NCBI RefSeq assembly: GCF_013240295.1
Contig: NZ_JABETK010000001.1
Span: forward strand, 2,285,207 to 2,349,206
Direction of reading: 5' to 3'
Source of the DNA: Neoaquamicrobium sediminum
GTDB taxonomy: Bacteria > Pseudomonadota > Alphaproteobacteria > Rhizobiales > Rhizobiaceae
Length of the DNA: 64,000 bases
Shown here one piece after another: positions 26,772 to 34,020 of the stretch (position 1 is the first letter of the stretch; each line of letters starts with the position of its first letter). A model generated the notes under the pieces. It searched no databases. It was not told where the DNA came from and worked only from the letters and a program-made list of their open reading frames with translations. A program made the translations under genes and the position numbers.

Positions 26772-26805
26772 GTTGCACAACGGCACAATGTCGTCGTTGT
26801 GCAAC
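26772..26805. terminator. 11-bp perfect inverted repeat after the copper operon
   Basis: GTTGCACAACG (26772-26782) and CGTTGTGCAAC (26795-26805) are perfect complements around a 12-base spacer that itself contains GCACAATG. There is no T-run after it, so termination is not certain. It could also be a regulator-binding dyad. Confidence 0.5.
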
Positions 26806-26845
26806 GAAGAACGACTGAAAGAGTCAACAATCCTGCGAAGTTGAT

Positions 26846-27000
26846 CGCAACGGACGGATCTCGGGGCGCCGAGGCCACAAGAAGGCGATCACCGCGTTGG
26901 CGCGCAAAATCGCCGTGATCCTCCATCGCATGTGGGTCGACGAAACGGACTTCGACTGGGTTCAATTCAGGTCGAGGCACCTCCCCGCAAGGGGACGGGG
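26846..27000 (+). pseudogene. Remnant of an IS110-family transposase C-terminus
   Basis: Read in frame from 26846, the sequence gives RNGRISGRRGHKKAITALAR followed by KIAVILHRMWVDETDFDW. This is the typical end of IS110/IS116/IS902 transposases (GHKKAIVAIARKLAVILHRMW...). The rest of the gene and any IS ends are not visible, so only about 50 codons of a decayed copy survive at the edge of the copper cargo. It marks a past insertion or recombination point. Confidence 0.6.
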
Positions 27001-27147
27001 AACGGCGAGCGCGCATATACGACTTGACCGCCGAGGCCGAGGCCGAGGTGATGTCGCAAGTTAAATTGTCCCGCCGCTTCCGCTGATCCCATCCTGTGGC
27101 GGTCTTGTGCCGACACGAAGAGAAGCTGATCCTCGCGGGTGTGCCGC

Positions 27148-27366
27148 TCAAACCTTGTCGTCGGGCTCGACCAAATCGACGTGGCTGACGCCGAGGGCTT
27201 GGGCCAGTTCGTATAACGTGATCACAGTCGGATTCCTACGGCCGCGTTCCAGGCTGCTCAGGTACTGCTGGCTGAAACCGGAACGTGCTTCGACATCTTC
27301 CTGGGTCAGGCCTTTCTCCCGACGCAGGCGGGCGAAGTTCCGGCCGACCAGTTTGCGCATATCCAT
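27148..27366 (-). CDS. XRE-family transcriptional regulator, 72 aa
   Basis: Almost the whole protein is a Cro/C1-type helix-turn-helix: LRREKGLTQEDVEARSGFSQQYLSSLERGRRNPTVITLYELAQALGV. The recognition helix is SQQYLSSLERG. Such short repressors control excision or transfer genes of ICEs. A 39-base palindromic region starts 17 bases upstream of its ATG (27383-27421), a likely self-operator and control site for a divergent promoter towards the downstream genes. The start is the ATG at 27366; an in-frame ATG two codons later is also possible. Confidence 0.85.
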   Translation of the reverse strand: MDMRKLVGRNFARLRREKGLTQEDVEARSGFSQQYLSSLERGRRNPTVITLYELAQALGVSHVDLVEPDDKV

Positions 27367-27382
27367 GCGCAGGAAGATCGCG

Positions 27383-27421
27383 ATTTACATACTTTGAGTT
27401 TATCAACTATAGTATGTAAAT
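27383..27421. promoter_or_regulatory. Palindromic operator/promoter region between the XRE gene and the right-hand genes
   Basis: Perfect 11-bp arms ATTTACATACT (27383-27393) and AGTATGTAAAT (27411-27421) enclose 17 bases that contain TTGAGTTTATCAA (27394-27406), itself a 4-5-4 dyad. The region is AT-rich in a GC-rich neighbourhood. It lies directly upstream of the minus-strand XRE gene and is the best regulator-binding candidate in the window. Confidence 0.65.
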
Positions 27422-27521
27422 GAACCACTGGGGAGTGTGGGAAACCACGCTATCCGGTTGGTCCGAATAGAGAAGTCGTAGTTCTGGCGTGCGTATTCGT
27501 GACTGTAGGAGGTGATGATGC

Positions 27522-27780
27522 ATGATCACCGCCCGACAGTCGCGGGCCGCGCGCGCTACTGGGTTGGACGCAGGAGACGCTCGCTGACAAGGCCCGAGTA
27601 TCGCTGACCGCTCCCAAGCGCCTCGAATCGGAAAACGATCTGAGGGTGTACGAGAGCACGCGTGATCAGGTCCGCCGGGCCCTCGAAGCCAATGGCGTCG
27701 TTCTCCTCAACTCCGCCCGGGGCGAAGGGGTGATGATCGTTCATGCCGCGGCGAAGCAGGATCAGGAAACGACGGCCTGA
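27522..27780 (+). pseudogene. Second XRE-type regulator, frameshifted
   Basis: Starts MITARQSRAARA after GTAGGAGGTGATG. In the next frame it continues LLGWTQETLADKARVSLT, then KRLESENDLRVYESTRDQVRRALEANGVVLLNSARGEGVMI. Together these form an 85-residue HTH protein of the kind that begins ITARQSRAARALLGWTQ..LA. The shift lies in the CG-alternating stretch near 27552 and equals a 2-base loss or 1-base gain. Untouched, the gene would encode a small ICE regulator. It could be decay or a sequencing error. Confidence 0.7.
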
Positions 27781-27905
27781 AAAGAACCTGCCGAATGGTG
27801 TGGCGCCTGTCCCTCACAGCGATTTCGCGGTGCCTCTGCACAATCCTGGTGAGTTTGCGTTAACCATAGCCGGTTGCGGCGCCGCGCCGAGACACGGGAG
27901 TGCAC

Positions 27906-28169
27906 ATGGGCAAAGTCGATTTCCTGGATGAGCCACCGAAGAGTGAGCACGTGACCGACTATGATCGCGACCATGTCGTGACCTACCTGCGATTGCTCGA
28001 CGCCGAAGCGGACGCTGCACACTGGCGTGAAGTCGTTCGCGTCGTCTTCGGTCTCGACCCCGACAACCAACCCGAACGCGCTCTGCGAGTTCACGAATCC
28101 CATCTCGCTCGTGCGCGGTGGATGACGGAGAACGGTTACCGCGACCTCCTGCGGTCTGCCTACCACTAG
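27906..28169 (+). CDS. DUF2285-type DNA-binding-like domain protein, about 87 aa
   Basis: Product MGKVDFLDEPPKSEHVTDYD...YLRLLDAEADAAHWREVVRVVFGLDPDNQPERALRVHESHLARARWMTENGYRDLL matches the short DUF2285 proteins that occur upstream of alpA and repA genes in rhizobial ICEs; the HLARARWM and GYRDLL elements are typical. DUF2285 is thought to be a helical DNA-binding or regulatory domain. The ATG at 27906 is chosen; an in-frame GTG at 27900 would add two residues. No strong ribosome-binding site is visible. A sister gene with the same domain follows at 28295. Confidence 0.8.
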   Translation: MGKVDFLDEPPKSEHVTDYDRDHVVTYLRLLDAEADAAHWREVVRVVFGLDPDNQPERALRVHESHLARARWMTENGYRDLLRSAYH

Positions 28170-28294
28170 ACGCCCGAGGTGATGCACAGAGCGCATCGCC
28201 ATATGCCGGTTGCCCCGCTATCCAGACGTCAACTTTGCCGCGATCTTCCAAGGGCATGCGGATCCACTGCACAGGCTCGAGGAGGCAAATCGGG

Positions 28295-29048
28295 ATGGTG
28301 GCGCAGGACAATTGGCGAGACGCCGAGACATATCGATACCTGAATGACCTGAACTCGGCGGAACTCGCCTGGGAATTCCTCCGGCGCAATTCTGACTATC
28401 AGCGAGAAGTCGCGGCTTCGGATCCATCGGATGATCATGCCATAGCGGCGCTGAGCGCGCACTGGGGGTTGCGCTTTCCCGATACCTCCGATCCTGCCCG
28501 CCACAAACGCCGACATCTTCTGGAGCCCCGCTGTCGATCCGGCCGCAATCATTCTGACGCCAATAGTCGTTCCAGGCTTGATCACGGCAACGATCGCCGT
28601 CGATCCGATCAGCGCCAGGTCGGCTGAGGAAGGCCTCTATCTCCGCTTTGTCGTGGCCGGCGAGCGCTTCGCTGCCATTGCGCTCGACGGCAAAGCACCT
28701 CGCGGCCCCGTAGCCGTCCTCACGCCCGTCGATCCGCTTCTGCATGATCGCGTCGATGCGCTGTTCCGCTTCCGGGACGCTCTCGTTCATCATCGGGCGG
28801 CACCTGACGATCGCCTCACCGCCCAGCGCAAGCGCCATCTCATCGAAATGCTCCGGGCGATCGATGGCCGGCGGGCCGGCGCCACATATCAGGACATCGC
28901 GGAGGCCGTGTTCGCCGCAGAGCGCGACACCGCGATTTCGTGGAAGTCGATGCCGCTGCGCGACGTCGTGATGCGCCGGGTACGCACCGGCTTCGACCTT
29001 GTGGCTGGCGGCTATCGCACACTGCTCCACAAGCACCGAGCCCGATGA
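28295..29048 (+). pseudogene. DUF6499/DUF2285 regulator-like protein, frameshifted
   Basis: The first frame gives MVAQDNWRDAETYRYLNDL...LAWEFLRRNSDYQREV, the DUF6499 N-terminal domain. It breaks near 28500. The next frame continues ADIFWSPAVDPAAIILTP, then GLYLRFVVAGERFAAIALDG, RKRHLIEMLRAIDGRRAGATYQDIAEAVF and LVAGGYRTLL, a full DUF2285 domain. The shift (+1 or -2) lies around GATCCTGCCCGCCAC. One indel restores a protein of about 250 aa, the usual length of this ICE family. GGAGG at 28280 precedes the ATG at 28295. Known relatives encode TraR- or QseM-like transfer activators, but no direct function can be read here. Confidence 0.75.
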
Positions 29049-29241
29049 CGCCAAAGTCCGGCGTAGCTTCCCGATAGGTCGAGCCTCGCCCCCGTTCCCT
29101 CCGACTTGATGCGACGTTCGAGAGGGTGTGATTCTTTTTCGACATCGTCGCACTCCCTCGCGCCGTTCCTCCTCCGCCACCGTAATCGCCATTCGCCGCT
29201 GAACCGCAGCGGTCACCGACTACACCACGGAGGCCTTGTCC

Positions 29242-29523
29242 ATGCGAACCAATCACGCCGCACTGCCGCCGCGCTTCCTGCGCACCAAGGAAGCTGCTCA
29301 ATTTCTCAGCCTCTCCGCCCGCACCCTGGAAAAGCACCGCACCTACGGAACCGGTCCAGCGTACCGAAAACTCGGTGGCCGCGTCGTCTATTCGGTCGAT
29401 GACCTCGAAGCCTGGGCGGCGCGCGGCGCCGTGACGTCCACATCGGACCCGCGCGGGCGCGTGCTGCCCGCCAAGCCCCAGACGCTCCCCGACAGTCCGC
29501 AACCCGGCCGCCACGCGCGCTGA
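29242..29523 (+). CDS. AlpA/MerR-like helix-turn-helix protein, 93 aa
   Basis: FLRTKEAAQFLSLSARTLEKHRTYGTGPAYRKLGGRVVYSVDDLEAWAA is a HTH_17 (AlpA/excisionase-like) domain: recognition helix SARTLEKHR, then the winged VVYSVDDLEAW. Such proteins act as directionality factors or as activators of replication and transfer genes. The gene stands 18 bases before repA, a conserved order in these elements. CGGAGG at 29229 sets the ATG at 29242. The tail after residue 65 is low-complexity and Pro/Arg-rich. Confidence 0.85.
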   Translation: MRTNHAALPPRFLRTKEAAQFLSLSARTLEKHRTYGTGPAYRKLGGRVVYSVDDLEAWAARGAVTSTSDPRGRVLPAKPQTLPDSPQPGRHAR

Positions 29524-29541
29524 GCGCGAGCAGGTTCGTGA

Positions 29542-30503
29542 ATGATGGCGCGACGCCGATCCCTGTCGGAGCGTGGACAGCTCGATCTGTTTCGGGCGCT
29601 TCCAGGCGACTTCGCGCCACGAGACGCGCAGGATCTCATGGCCTATCCCTTCTTCTCTCTGTGCAAGTCCCATCGCATCGCGCCGATCGATTTCTCCGCC
29701 GGCGGCGTCTCGATCCGCGTCGAAGCCGTGCCGGACCACGGCATGGCCACCATCTGGGATGCGGACATCCTCATCTGGGCCGCAAGCCAGATCGTCGAAG
29801 CGCGCGATGGGGTTTCCGAACGTCGCGCCTGATGGCGGCGACGCCCTATGAAATCCTGACCTTCGTCGGCCGCGGCACGTCGATGCGCGACTACCAGCGC
29901 CTCAAGGCTGCCCTCGACCGTCTCCAGTCCACCACCATTTCTACTTCGATCCGGCAGCCGAGCGAAGGCCGGCGTCACCGGTTCTCCTGGATCAACGAAT
30001 GGCAGGAGCGCACCGACCACCAAGGCCGGCCGGACGGCATCGAACTGATCGTGCCGGACTGGTTCTATCGCGCCGTGCTCGACGACGGGCTCGTGCTCAC
30101 CATCGACCGCGCCTATTTCGGCCTGACGGGCGGGCTCGATCGCTGGCTCTATCGCCTGGTGCGCAAGCATGGTGGTCGCCAGCGCCGTGGCTGGCGCTTC
30201 GACTTCCGCCATCTCCACCAGAAATCAGGCAGCCTGTCGCCCTACAAGCGCTTCGCCTTCGAGCTGCGCCATATCATCCGCCGCCAGCCGCTGCCCGGAT
30301 ACTCGCTCTTTCTCGAAGTCGAGGCGGGTGGTCGCACGCTGCTCGCCTTCGAGCCGACCCCGGCCTGTGGAAAGCCTGTGGACGGCGTCGTGCTATCGGG
30401 AACCCACACTATCGTGCCATCGGGAACCCGCGGCTCGTGCTATCGGGAACCCGAATGCCGTCCAAAGCGTGGAACAAAAAGACAAATCGCGCCCGTAACT
30501 TAG
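29542..30503 (+). pseudogene. repA: Replication initiator RepA (RPA family), frameshifted
   Basis: The first frame gives LDLFRALPGDFAPRDAQDLMAYPFFSL...DADILIWAASQIVEARDG. The -1 frame continues GFRTSRLMAATPYEILTFVG, DYQRLKAALDRLQSTTISTSI, WRFDFRHLHQKSGSLSPYKRFAFELR and RQPLPGYSLFLE. Together this is the RPA replication-initiator family at its normal length of about 320 aa. The break is in GGGG at 29809-29812; one extra G restores it. Three iteron-like repeats lie inside the C-terminal coding end (30390-30452). It neighbours parA and an RHH gene, a replication-partition module that lets an ICE persist as a plasmid. Confidence 0.85.
30390..30452. repeat. Three 16-bp iteron-like direct repeats inside the 3' end of repA
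   Basis: GTGCTATCGGGAACCC occurs at 30390-30405 and 30437-30452, and with one change (GTGCCATCGGGAACCC) at 30414-30429. The spacing is 24 and 23 bases, about two helical turns. Period, near-perfect copies and location at the end of a replication-initiator gene suggest RepA-binding sites of an origin. Nothing in the repA protein family requires this repeated coding pattern. Confidence 0.7.
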
Positions 30504-30663
30504 AGTCTAACAAAGAATCTAACTCTGTAGAGGGCGCTCGCGATGTGGAAAACATCGCTCAAGTCCCGGCGCCAAGCCCCTCGAAAGCGCGTGAAGCCAA
30601 CGCTTCTGCGCCATGCCCAGACACGCCAACCCTGCCTCTCGACGACCGTCTGGGAGGCAAGCG

Positions 30664-31317
30664 ATGATCGTCGCGTTGCTCAATCAGAAGGGCGGCACTG
30701 GCAAGACGACGCTCGCCCTGTATCTCGCCGGTGAATGGGCTCAGCGCGGGCATCGCGTCACGCTGATCGACGCCGACCCGCAAGGTTCGGCCCTCGACTG
30801 GTCCGAGCAGCGCGTCCGTGAACATCTTCCACGCCGCTTCGGCGTCGTTGGCCTGGCACGCGATACGCTCCATCGCGAGGCGCCCGAGCTCGCACGCAAC
30901 GTCGATCACATCGTCATCGACGGCCCGCCGCGTGTCGCCGGGTTGATGCGTTCGGCCCTGCTTGCCGCCGATCTCGTTCTCATTCCCGTACAGCCGTCGC
31001 CACTCGATGGTTGGGCGTCGGCCGAGATGCTATCGCTCGTCAACGAAGCGCGCATCTACCGGCCCGAACTCGTCGCACGCTTCGTTCTCAATCGGTGCGC
31101 GGCGCGCACCGTGCTCGCACGCGAAACAGCCGAGGCGCTGGCCGATCACGACCCGCCGGTTCTCTCCGCCACCGTCGGGCAGCGCATCGCCTTCGCTGCC
31201 GCCGCGCAAACCGGCCGCCTGGTCTCGGAAATCGACAATGCCGCGGCGGCCGCGCGCGAGATCGGAGCCCTAACCGATCAGATCGCCGGCATCGGCGCCG
31301 GAAAGTCCTCGCCATGA
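30664..31317 (+). CDS. parA: ParA-family partition ATPase, 217 aa
   Basis: The deviant Walker A motif KGGTGKTT is at residues about 10-17. Walker B-like HIVIDGPPR follows, then a C-terminal ParA/MinD fold (LILIPVQPSPLDGWASAEML). The length is typical of small plasmid ParA (type Ib), which pairs with a small RHH centromere-binding protein rather than ParB. The start of exactly such a gene overlaps its stop (ATGA at 31314). It follows repA, so replication and partition are grouped. GGGAGG precedes the ATG. Confidence 0.92.
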   Translation: MIVALLNQKGGTGKTTLALYLAGEWAQRGHRVTLIDADPQGSALDWSEQRVREHLPRRFGVVGLARDTLHREAPELARNVDHIVIDGPPRVAGLMRSALLAADLVLIPVQPSPLDGWASAEMLSLVNEARIYRPELVARFVLNRCAARTVLARETAEALADHDPPVLSATVGQRIAFAAAAQTGRLVSEIDNAAAAAREIGALTDQIAGIGAGKSSP

Positions 31318-31565
31318 GCGATCGCCCGAGCCGCCGCGCATTCGCCGCCAGACCGGCCGATTCCGAGCAATGGATCAAATCCGCCGATGCCGCCTCCCGC
31401 CGCGGCAGAACACCCGGCTACACCGCGCGCCTGACCATCGACATCACGCCCGAGCAGCGCGGCCGCATCAAGATCGCCGCGTTCCAGCGCGGCGTCACGG
31501 TCGCCGACATGCTGCGCGACCTCTTCGCGCGCGAATTCCCAGAAGACGAAGGAGACCCCTCATGA
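31314..31565 (+). CDS. Ribbon-helix-helix partition partner of ParA, 83 aa
   Basis: After a basic, disordered N-terminus (SDRPSRRAFAARPADSEQWI) comes a C-terminal RHH-like segment: YTARLTIDITPEQRGRIKIAAFQRGVTVADMLRDLFAREF. The beta strand RLTIDI followed by two helices is the MetJ/Arc fold used by ParG and CopG to bind centromere repeats and stimulate ParA. The ATGA overlap with parA supports a ParA-ParG-like pair. No copy of a centromere repeat is recognised nearby, though the iterons 860 bases upstream are possible. Confidence 0.8.
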   Translation: MSDRPSRRAFAARPADSEQWIKSADAASRRGRTPGYTARLTIDITPEQRGRIKIAAFQRGVTVADMLRDLFAREFPEDEGDPS

Positions 31566-31599
31566 CCGGCACCGCGGCCCCCGCGTTGGCGGCGACCCG

Positions 31600-32082
31600 A
31601 TGCCGTCTGCCCACAATCCTGATGCGCTCATCCATGTGGAACTGATCTGGATCGAGAAGCGGATCGAATACTGGATTCGCTTCGGCCGCGAGACCGGCGA
31701 GCGGATCATCGACCGACGCCGGCGCGTCGTGTCCTTCCGGCCCGGCGCCATTTTCGCCTTCGTGCGATGGGCGGCCAACGACTACGGCACCGTCATCTCG
31801 CGCATTGACATCGTGCGTACCGTCACACCGGGCGCCGCCTATCAGACACTACCCTTCGTGCGCCCCGGTGGCGAAATCCTTCTCAAGATCGAAGGCTGGC
31901 CAAAGGTCGAAAAGGTGCTCCAGCACATCGACGCGGTGGAAGCCACAGGGGTCGATCCCTGCGATGCCGCCCCCGATCACTGGCGTCATGTCGCGCACCG
32001 GATGAGCGCCGGCCAGGAGCCGCGCGCCTACACGCAGCAGCGCCATCAGGCATGGCTCAAGCGGCGGAAGATCGAGCAATGA
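31600..32082 (+). CDS. DUF2840-family protein, 160 aa
   Basis: Matches DUF2840 across its length: HVELIWIEKRIEYWIRFGRE...RRRVVSFRPGAIFAFVRWAANDYGTVISRIDIVR, and LKIEGWPKVEKVLQHIDAVEA. The family is found only in alphaproteobacterial conjugative modules, almost always just upstream of traF as here, with function unknown. The stop overlaps the traF ATG (ATGA at 32079). The chosen ATG at 31600 gives the usual family length; an ATG at 31562 is in a different frame. Confidence 0.85.
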   Translation: MPSAHNPDALIHVELIWIEKRIEYWIRFGRETGERIIDRRRRVVSFRPGAIFAFVRWAANDYGTVISRIDIVRTVTPGAAYQTLPFVRPGGEILLKIEGWPKVEKVLQHIDAVEATGVDPCDAAPDHWRHVAHRMSAGQEPRAYTQQRHQAWLKRRKIEQ

Positions 32083-32624
32083 CTCGCGTCGGCTATGTCA
32101 AGGCGACCTGTTTCGCTGTGCTGGCCGTTGCCGCGGCTGCCCTCGTTCCGACATCGCTCAAACTCGTCTGGAACGTGTCGGCCAGCGCGCCGATCGGGCT
32201 CTATCGGATCGGGCCCGTCGAACGCCTCGAAGTGCCCGATCTGGTTGCGGTGATACCGCCCGAGCCGCTCGAGGACTTCATGGTCGAGCGCGGCTATATC
32301 GGCCGCGACGTGCCCATCCTGAAGCACGTCCTCGGCCTGCCGGGACAGCGCGTGTGCCGCACCGGCCGCACCATCACGGTCGACGGAATCGCAATGGGCG
32401 AGGCGCTCGACCGAGATCGGCGCGAGCGCCCGCTGCCGGTCTGGAGCGGCTGCCGCGTCGTCGCGGCCGACGAGCTCTTCCTCATGAACTGGCAAGTCCC
32501 CGACAGTCTCGACGGCCGCTATTTCGGCCCGCTTCCGGCCACGACCGTCATCGGTCGGGCCATCCCCCTCTACACCGACGAGGACGGCGAAGGCCGCTTC
32601 GTCTGGCGCGCGCCGACGCGGTGA
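32079..32624 (+). CDS. traF: TraF, conjugal-transfer S26 signal peptidase, 181 aa
   Basis: One N-terminal TM (VKATCFAVLAVAAAALVP) is followed by SASAPIGLYRIGPV, the catalytic Ser box of the S26/TraF family. LKHVLGLPGQRVC carries the catalytic Lys, and a later LMNWQVPDSLDGRYFGPLPATTVIGRAIPLYTDE matches the conserved domain end. TraF processes the TrbC prepilin and links it into a cyclic pilin. TrbC is encoded at 42893. The 4-base overlap with DUF2840 and the transglycosylase downstream place it in the transfer operon. Confidence 0.9.
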   Translation: MTRVGYVKATCFAVLAVAAAALVPTSLKLVWNVSASAPIGLYRIGPVERLEVPDLVAVIPPEPLEDFMVERGYIGRDVPILKHVLGLPGQRVCRTGRTITVDGIAMGEALDRDRRERPLPVWSGCRVVAADELFLMNWQVPDSLDGRYFGPLPATTVIGRAIPLYTDEDGEGRFVWRAPTR

Positions 32625-32670
32625 CGACGCACGCCTTCCTGCAACCTCATCGCATCCAGAAGGAGGTTTC

Positions 32671-33006
32671 ATGCCCCAGATCGGTCAATTCACCCGCACG
32701 CCAACCGGCTATATCGGACGTATCCGCTCCTTGTCGTTCGACTGCGAACTCACCTTTGTCAGCGCCGACAGTCCCGACAGCGAGAATGCGCCCGCCTATC
32801 GGATTCATCTCGGCGATGAGGACGGACCCGAGGTCGGCGCCGGCTGGAAACATACCGGCGAGCGCGCCGGGACCTTCATCTCCGTCGTCCTCGATGACCC
32901 CGCCTTTCCGTTCCCCGTGCGAGCCCGGCTGTTCCAATCGGACGAGGACGGACGTGACTGGGGCCTGCACTGGACTCGCCCGAAAAAGCGCGACGAGCAG
33001 GACTGA
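32671..33006 (+). CDS. DUF736-family protein, 111 aa (second copy)
   Basis: MPQIGQFTRTPTGYIGRIRSLSFDCELTFV is the DUF736 start; APAYRIHLGDEDGPEVGAGWKHTGERAGTFISVVLDDPAFPFPVRARLF completes the domain. It is clearly diverged from the copy at 17904-18227, sharing only the family pattern, so it is a separate paralogue rather than a recent duplicate. It lies 46 bases after traF, with GAAGGAGG before the ATG. Function is unknown. Confidence 0.88.
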   Translation: MPQIGQFTRTPTGYIGRIRSLSFDCELTFVSADSPDSENAPAYRIHLGDEDGPEVGAGWKHTGERAGTFISVVLDDPAFPFPVRARLFQSDEDGRDWGLHWTRPKKRDEQD

Positions 33007-33009
33007 TCG

Positions 33010-33777
33010 ATGTCGCTCATCGGTCCGTCAGCAACATTGCGGCAGTGCGGCCCCTGCGGCCGCATTGCCCTCCTTCTCCTTTCCGGCCTGGTCATCACCA
33101 CCCTCGACATCGGCGGCGCATCCGCACAACCGGCACCGCCCAGACGACACGAAGTCCGCGATCCCATTGCCGCACATATTGCGGAGGCGGCGCAGCGCTT
33201 CGGCATTCCCGAACGCTGGATCGTCGCCGTCCTGGGCGCCGAAAGCGCCGGCGATACGCACGCAGTCTCACATGCCGGTGCGAGAGGCCTCATGCAGGTC
33301 ATGCCCAGTACCTGGGATGCCTTGCGCGCCCGTTATCGGCTCGGTCTCGACCCATTCGATCCGCGCGACAACATCCTCGCGGGCGCGGCCTATCTGCGCG
33401 AAATGTACGACCGCTATGGCACCATTCCGGCGATGCTGGCGGCCTACAATGCGGGACCTGCCCGCTACGACGAGCACCTCGCGACAGGTCGGCCGCTGCC
33501 TGCCGAAACACGCGCCTATCTCGATCAGCTTGCGCCAGCGCTGGGCGTCGCAACGCAGTCGGTGGACGCTCCCATCGCACCGCCGCTGCCACCAGACTGG
33601 CGCGAAGCACCGCTGTTCGTTCCGCGCTCGAACGACCGCCGGACACCCGCAGACCGCACCACCGAGAGGTCATCGGCGCGCAACTCCGCTTCCGTGCCGG
33701 TGCGACATGACGCCGAGGACTCTTCCGGTCCGAAGACGATGTTTGTCGTACAGAACACAGCGAGGGACGCCCCATGA
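33010..33777 (+). CDS. Secreted lytic transglycosylase of the transfer region, 255 aa
   Basis: A signal peptide (ALLLLSGLVITTLDIGGASA) precedes a goose-type SLT domain: VLGAESAGDTHAVSHAGARGLMQVMPSTWDAL carries the catalytic Glu, and RDNILAGAAYLREMYDRYGTIPAMLAAYNAGPARYDEHL completes the SLT pattern. The enzyme opens peptidoglycan so that the mating channel can cross the wall. The C-terminal 90 residues are low-complexity and basic. It starts 3 bases after the second DUF736 gene and is followed by the relaxase leader. Confidence 0.9.
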   Translation: MSLIGPSATLRQCGPCGRIALLLLSGLVITTLDIGGASAQPAPPRRHEVRDPIAAHIAEAAQRFGIPERWIVAVLGAESAGDTHAVSHAGARGLMQVMPSTWDALRARYRLGLDPFDPRDNILAGAAYLREMYDRYGTIPAMLAAYNAGPARYDEHLATGRPLPAETRAYLDQLAPALGVATQSVDAPIAPPLPPDWREAPLFVPRSNDRRTPADRTTERSSARNSASVPVRHDAEDSSGPKTMFVVQNTARDAP

Positions 33778-34020
33778 GGCGGGCCAGCTTATTTCGCATG
33801 ACGTCGGGTTCTGGCGTACCATGGCGGACGAGAGTGGGAGCGGCAGGCCCCACAACCGACCGATGGCAGGATAAAAGGGCGCACCTTGCGCGCCGGTCGG
33901 TCGGTTGTTTTTGTGGGATTTTCTTGGACGCTCCGCACATTGTCCGCCATCGGCGCAACGTGCGCCAAGCGCTCTACTTCCCAGATTTGCAGGGTTTTCC
34001 GCACATTGCGGAGCGATGCC
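33778..34020. promoter_or_regulatory. Relaxase leader with a cluster of 13-bp dyads (oriT or operator candidate)
   Basis: No supported gene (the weak frame 33774-34031 has no domain). Three 5-3-5 dyads of one pattern (xCGCA-NNN-TGCGx) occur: GCGCACCTTGCGC at 33879-33891, GCGCAACGTGCGC at 33953-33965, and CCGCACATTGCGG at 33999-34011. A degenerate half CCGCACATTGTCC lies at 33933-33945. The last dyad ends 9 bases before the relaxase ATG. Location fits an autoregulatory site or oriT region. Confidence 0.55.

Noticed and set aside
29800..29830. Programmed frameshift in repA
   Set aside because: A slippery GGGG exists, but the same kind of break occurs in seven other genes, and no stimulatory structure or family precedent supports programming.
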